From Levilactobacillus lindianensis (GTDB taxonomy: Bacteria; Bacillota; Bacilli; Lactobacillales; Lactobacillaceae): a DNA stretch of 64,000 bases. Where the stretch lies: positions 1-64,000 of the forward strand of contig NZ_RHOD01000003.1 in NCBI RefSeq assembly GCF_003946095.1, given 5' to 3'. Below, piece by piece: positions 61,689 to 64,000 of this stretch (the stretch's first letter is position 1; each line of letters begins with the position of its first letter). The notes beneath the pieces were generated by a model. The model saw only the letters and a list, made by a program, of their open reading frames with translations. It had not been told where the DNA came from and did no database searches. The position numbers and the translations under genes were made by a program.

Positions 61689-61829
61689 GTTTACCCCTCC
61701 GATAATGAATGATGGTCTTCTCTGATAATAGGTGAGCGGGACGGTGGCGTCAAGCTGATTTGATTCGGTGACTTGTAGCTCTGTGGGGAATTCGCTAGAA
61801 TGGGGAAAACAAGTAGAGGAGCTAGACGG

Positions 61830-62969
61830 ATGGAACATTGGTCACCAGAAACAATTGTCGATTTTCGCCGCACTCTCCTGGCGTGGTATGACGCCGAGGG
61901 CCGCGACTTACCCTGGCGGCATGGACGGAACCCTTACCATACTTGGATCAGCGAGGTGATGTTGCAGCAGACGCAGGTGCAAACGGTCATTCCTTATTAT
62001 GAGAACTTTATTGCGACCTTTCCGACGGTAGCTGACCTTGCTCAGGCACCAGAAGCCACCTTACTGAAGGCCTGGCAGGGGCTGGGTTACTACTCTCGAG
62101 CGCGTAACCTTCAACGTGCGGCGCGGCAATTAATGACGGATTATCATGGGCAGTGGCCCCAAACGGCGGCTGAGTTGGAAGACTTAATTGGAGTCGGTCC
62201 CTACACGGCCAGCGCCATCGCCAGCATTGCCTTTGATCAGGTCGTGCCGGCGGTGGACGGCAATGCTTTTCGGGTGTTTGCGCGGTTGTTAATGATTGAC
62301 GCCGACATCGCCAAGCCAAAGACGCGTGCCCTCTTTACCGATATTATTCAACCGATCGTGGATCCCCAACGTCCAGGAGCCTTTAATCAGGCAATCATGG
62401 ACCTGGGGTCGAGCTACATGACCGCTAAGAATCCGGACCCAGAGCAGTCCCCAGTCCGGCGATTCGATGCCTCCTATCGTGCGGGTCGGGTGTTAGATTT
62501 TCCAGTGAAGACCAAGGCTCCTCGTCCCAAATTGATGCCCTATTATGGTCTGATTATCCATTCACCAGCGGGGTATTTATTGACCCAACGGAGCAGTCAA
62601 GAGATGCTGACGGGTTATTGGAGTTTTCCTCTCGTTAAGCGCGCCGACCTGCGCGACCAGGACAGACCGACCGAGACGACCGAAGAGGCCGATCTAGCGG
62701 TCTTACAGGAAAAGTGGGCACAAGAGAATCAACTGACGTTAGACTTAAAACCACTCGGTGGCCGTCAGGTTAGCCATACCTATACGCACCAGCGTTGGCA
62801 GGTGAAGCTACTCGTGGCGGAACTGACGACGACACCGACACTGGACTTTCTTCCGGGTCGCTGGGTGGCTGCCGATCACGTGACAGCGTTACCACTACCT
62901 AAGGTTCAAGAAAAGATGATGGCCCGCTATGAACAACAGATTGGGCAACCGGTATTCCAAGAGAATTAG
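61830..62969 (+). CDS. mutY: A/G-specific adenine glycosylase, Fe-S cluster-less
   Basis: 379 residues. The HhH-GPD domain has the catalytic E42 (SEVMLQQTQV) and D143 (AVDGNAFRV), and the C-terminal NUDIX-like domain (about 230-375) recognises 8-oxoG. The four cysteines that hold the 4Fe-4S cluster (C-x6-C-x2-C-x5-C) are replaced by M197, P204, S207 and D213. Cluster-less MutY homologues are known in lactobacilli and still act. It removes A opposite 8-oxoG. GAGGAG lies 9 bases before ATG 61830. Confidence 0.93.
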   Translation: MEHWSPETIVDFRRTLLAWYDAEGRDLPWRHGRNPYHTWISEVMLQQTQVQTVIPYYENFIATFPTVADLAQAPEATLLKAWQGLGYYSRARNLQRAARQLMTDYHGQWPQTAAELEDLIGVGPYTASAIASIAFDQVVPAVDGNAFRVFARLLMIDADIAKPKTRALFTDIIQPIVDPQRPGAFNQAIMDLGSSYMTAKNPDPEQSPVRRFDASYRAGRVLDFPVKTKAPRPKLMPYYGLIIHSPAGYLLTQRSSQEMLTGYWSFPLVKRADLRDQDRPTETTEEADLAVLQEKWAQENQLTLDLKPLGGRQVSHTYTHQRWQVKLLVAELTTTPTLDFLPGRWVAADHVTALPLPKVQEKMMARYEQQIGQPVFQEN

Positions 62970-63096
62970 TTTCGCTTCGTGTAAAGTTGCAGTATTATCA
63001 AAGTAATCAATGATTCGGCGTGGTCAATGACTTTGACCACGATGACTGTTAAGAAATTTGGCATTCGTGTGGGTCGTTACGAGGGGGTACTTAATC

Positions 63097-63417
63097 ATGC
63101 AAACTGTGTTTGATGTTCTCAAGTCCATATCTGTGAATCATCAAGAAGTCGAAAGCCATCAGGTGGTTGTAACCGATGCGAAAGGTAAACCTAATGGGTT
63201 ATTGACCGACTTGCTTCATGATTTAATTAACAATGCATTGCTCTTTGTCTCGCTCAAGGAGATGGCGACTGCGCCAGCATTAATCGAACGGCTGAGAAGC
63301 CATACGCCGCTCCCTGACGACGTATTGAGTGAGTACAGTAAGATTCTAACGGAACCGTGTTACGGGTTGAATTTCGCGCCACAGAAGGCTCAAATTGAGC
63401 TGATTGTGCGACGGTAG
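63097..63417 (+). CDS. small cytosolic protein, unknown function
   Basis: 106 residues. MQTVFDVLKSISVNHQEVES, then LLTDLLHDLINNALLFVSL and YSKILTEPCYGLNFAPQ; no membrane segment or known motif. GAGGGGG precedes ATG 63097. It is 10 bases before the esterase gene, so it is probably cotranscribed. A helical immunity-protein-like fold is possible but not supported by a specific motif. Confidence 0.6.
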   Translation: MQTVFDVLKSISVNHQEVESHQVVVTDAKGKPNGLLTDLLHDLINNALLFVSLKEMATAPALIERLRSHTPLPDDVLSEYSKILTEPCYGLNFAPQKAQIELIVRR

Positions 63418-63427
63418 GAGGGATAGC

Positions 63428-64000
63428 GTGACGGACGACTTAATTGAAACGGCTCCGGGGGCCAATACCGCGCCACCGGTCTTGCTCTTACAGGGAACTG
63501 GCGGGACTAATGAAGAAATGTTGACGTTTGGTCGTCGGTTGGCGCCACAAAGCCCGCTGATCACGATTGGTGGTCGGCTGGGTGAAGGCGCCCAGCGGCA
63601 GTATTTCCAACAGACCGCGGCTGGTCCCGTTGACCCCCAGCAGGTTGCCCATGAATCGGACTGGTTGGGTGCCAGCATCCGCCAGGTCTGTCAGAACCAT
63701 CGCTGGGAGGTGGACCAGTTAATTACGGTGGGCTATTCTAATGGGGCCGCGATGGCCGCCTATGGATTGCGGACCGGTGATCTGCCTGGGGCCACGGCGG
63801 TTTTATTTCACCCGTTATGGCTCGCTGCTCCCCAGATTGTGAGTCGGCCAAAATTAAATATTTGGTTATCTGCAGGGCAACGTGACCCGCTAGTTTCAGT
63901 GGCCACGGTGCAACAAGTTGCGGCGGATTGTCGGCGGACAAAAGCCGCGGTAACCCTTTACCAGACCGGCGGGAGCCACATGCTGACACCGCAGGAAGTC
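63428..64000 (+). CDS. alpha/beta hydrolase, carboxylesterase type (cut by window edge)
   Basis: 191 codons from GTG 63428 (TAGGAGGG upstream), open to the window end. The nucleophile elbow is GYSNGAAM, Asp is in AGQRDPLVS and His in GGSHMLT, the set of the phospholipase/carboxylesterase (MhqD/YodD-like) family. It hydrolyses small esters and may detoxify quinone-type compounds. Only a few C-terminal residues should be missing. Confidence 0.85.
   Translation, partial: MTDDLIETAPGANTAPPVLLLQGTGGTNEEMLTFGRRLAPQSPLITIGGRLGEGAQRQYFQQTAAGPVDPQQVAHESDWLGASIRQVCQNHRWEVDQLITVGYSNGAAMAAYGLRTGDLPGATAVLFHPLWLAAPQIVSRPKLNIWLSAGQRDPLVSVATVQQVAADCRRTKAAVTLYQTGGSHMLTPQEV

Noticed and set aside
63097..63417. 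bacteriocin immunity protein
   Set aside because: Size and helicity fit, but no bacteriocin gene or specific immunity motif is present, so it is left as unknown.
1..64000. prophage, integrative element, tRNA, rRNA or CRISPR-Cas locus
   Set aside because: No integrase, structural phage genes, tRNA or rRNA sequence or cas genes were recognised; the only mobile elements are the IS30 end and the IS200/IS605 element.

Overview
The window looks like chromosome from a Gram-positive lactic acid bacterium of the Lactobacillaceae, probably the Levilactobacillus/Lactiplantibacillus side of the family. The genus is an inference. The support is: strong AGGAGG-type ribosome binding sites with some GTG and TTG starts; LPQTG sortase substrates, one with a KxYKxGKxW signal peptide; a subtype-B tannase; a Met T-box in front of metQNI; an iron-sulfur-less MutY; roughly 50% GC. 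No rRNA, tRNA, CRISPR array or prophage block was seen. The left edge cuts an IS30 transposase and the right edge cuts an alpha/beta hydrolase.

Layout. 0-6 kb: IS30 end with an abutting candidate sRNA, a VOC protein, a lone Phd-like protein, a MarR-controlled ABC multidrug exporter and a secreted PAP2 phosphatase. 6-9.1 kb: an HxlR regulator, then an IS200/IS605 element (tnpB, omegaRNA, tnpA) sitting between a promoter and the pcp gene. 9-13.4 kb: an aquaporin-family channel, complex intergenic repeats, and a divergent restriction-modification pair. 13.4-21.8 kb: amino acid permease diverging from tannase, thioredoxin, an operon DUF1697-deformylase-acetyltransferase, a GATase, and a secreted protein with an SH3-like region and an ADP-ribosyltransferase domain. 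21.8-28 kb: ABC-2 exporter with its TetR regulator, two tandem MFS exporters, and an aldo/keto reductase.

28-39 kb is a secretome block: two LPXTG adhesins (Cna-B and LRR types), a GH8 enzyme, a GH25 muramidase and a matrixin-like metalloprotease, with a MerR-cupin-CMD operon in the middle. 39-44 kb is a DNA repair operon (tag-sbcD-sbcC) behind a LexA box. 44-54 kb holds a penicillin acylase/bile salt hydrolase family enzyme, a GH3 glucosidase, a tiny cysteine-rich peptide unit, an OppA-like lipoprotein, a second Tag lacking its zinc ligands, and the T-box-controlled methionine importer. 54-64 kb holds a DMT exporter, a phosphoglycerate mutase-like phosphatase, an aldo/keto reductase, a divergent GcvH-like/lipoate ligase pair, a second orphan OppA, mutY and an esterase.

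The strongest leads are the secreted ADP-ribosyltransferase (20.8-21.8 kb), the autonomous transcription unit for a 34-residue cysteine-rich peptide (48.55-48.82 kb), a 117-bp palindromic repeat present twice, the orphan GcvH-like/LplA/unknown cluster (57.8-59.6 kb), and several enzymes that have lost textbook residues (MutY without its Fe-S cysteines, Tag without zinc ligands, PAP2 without its last Asp, deformylase without its motif-I Gln).
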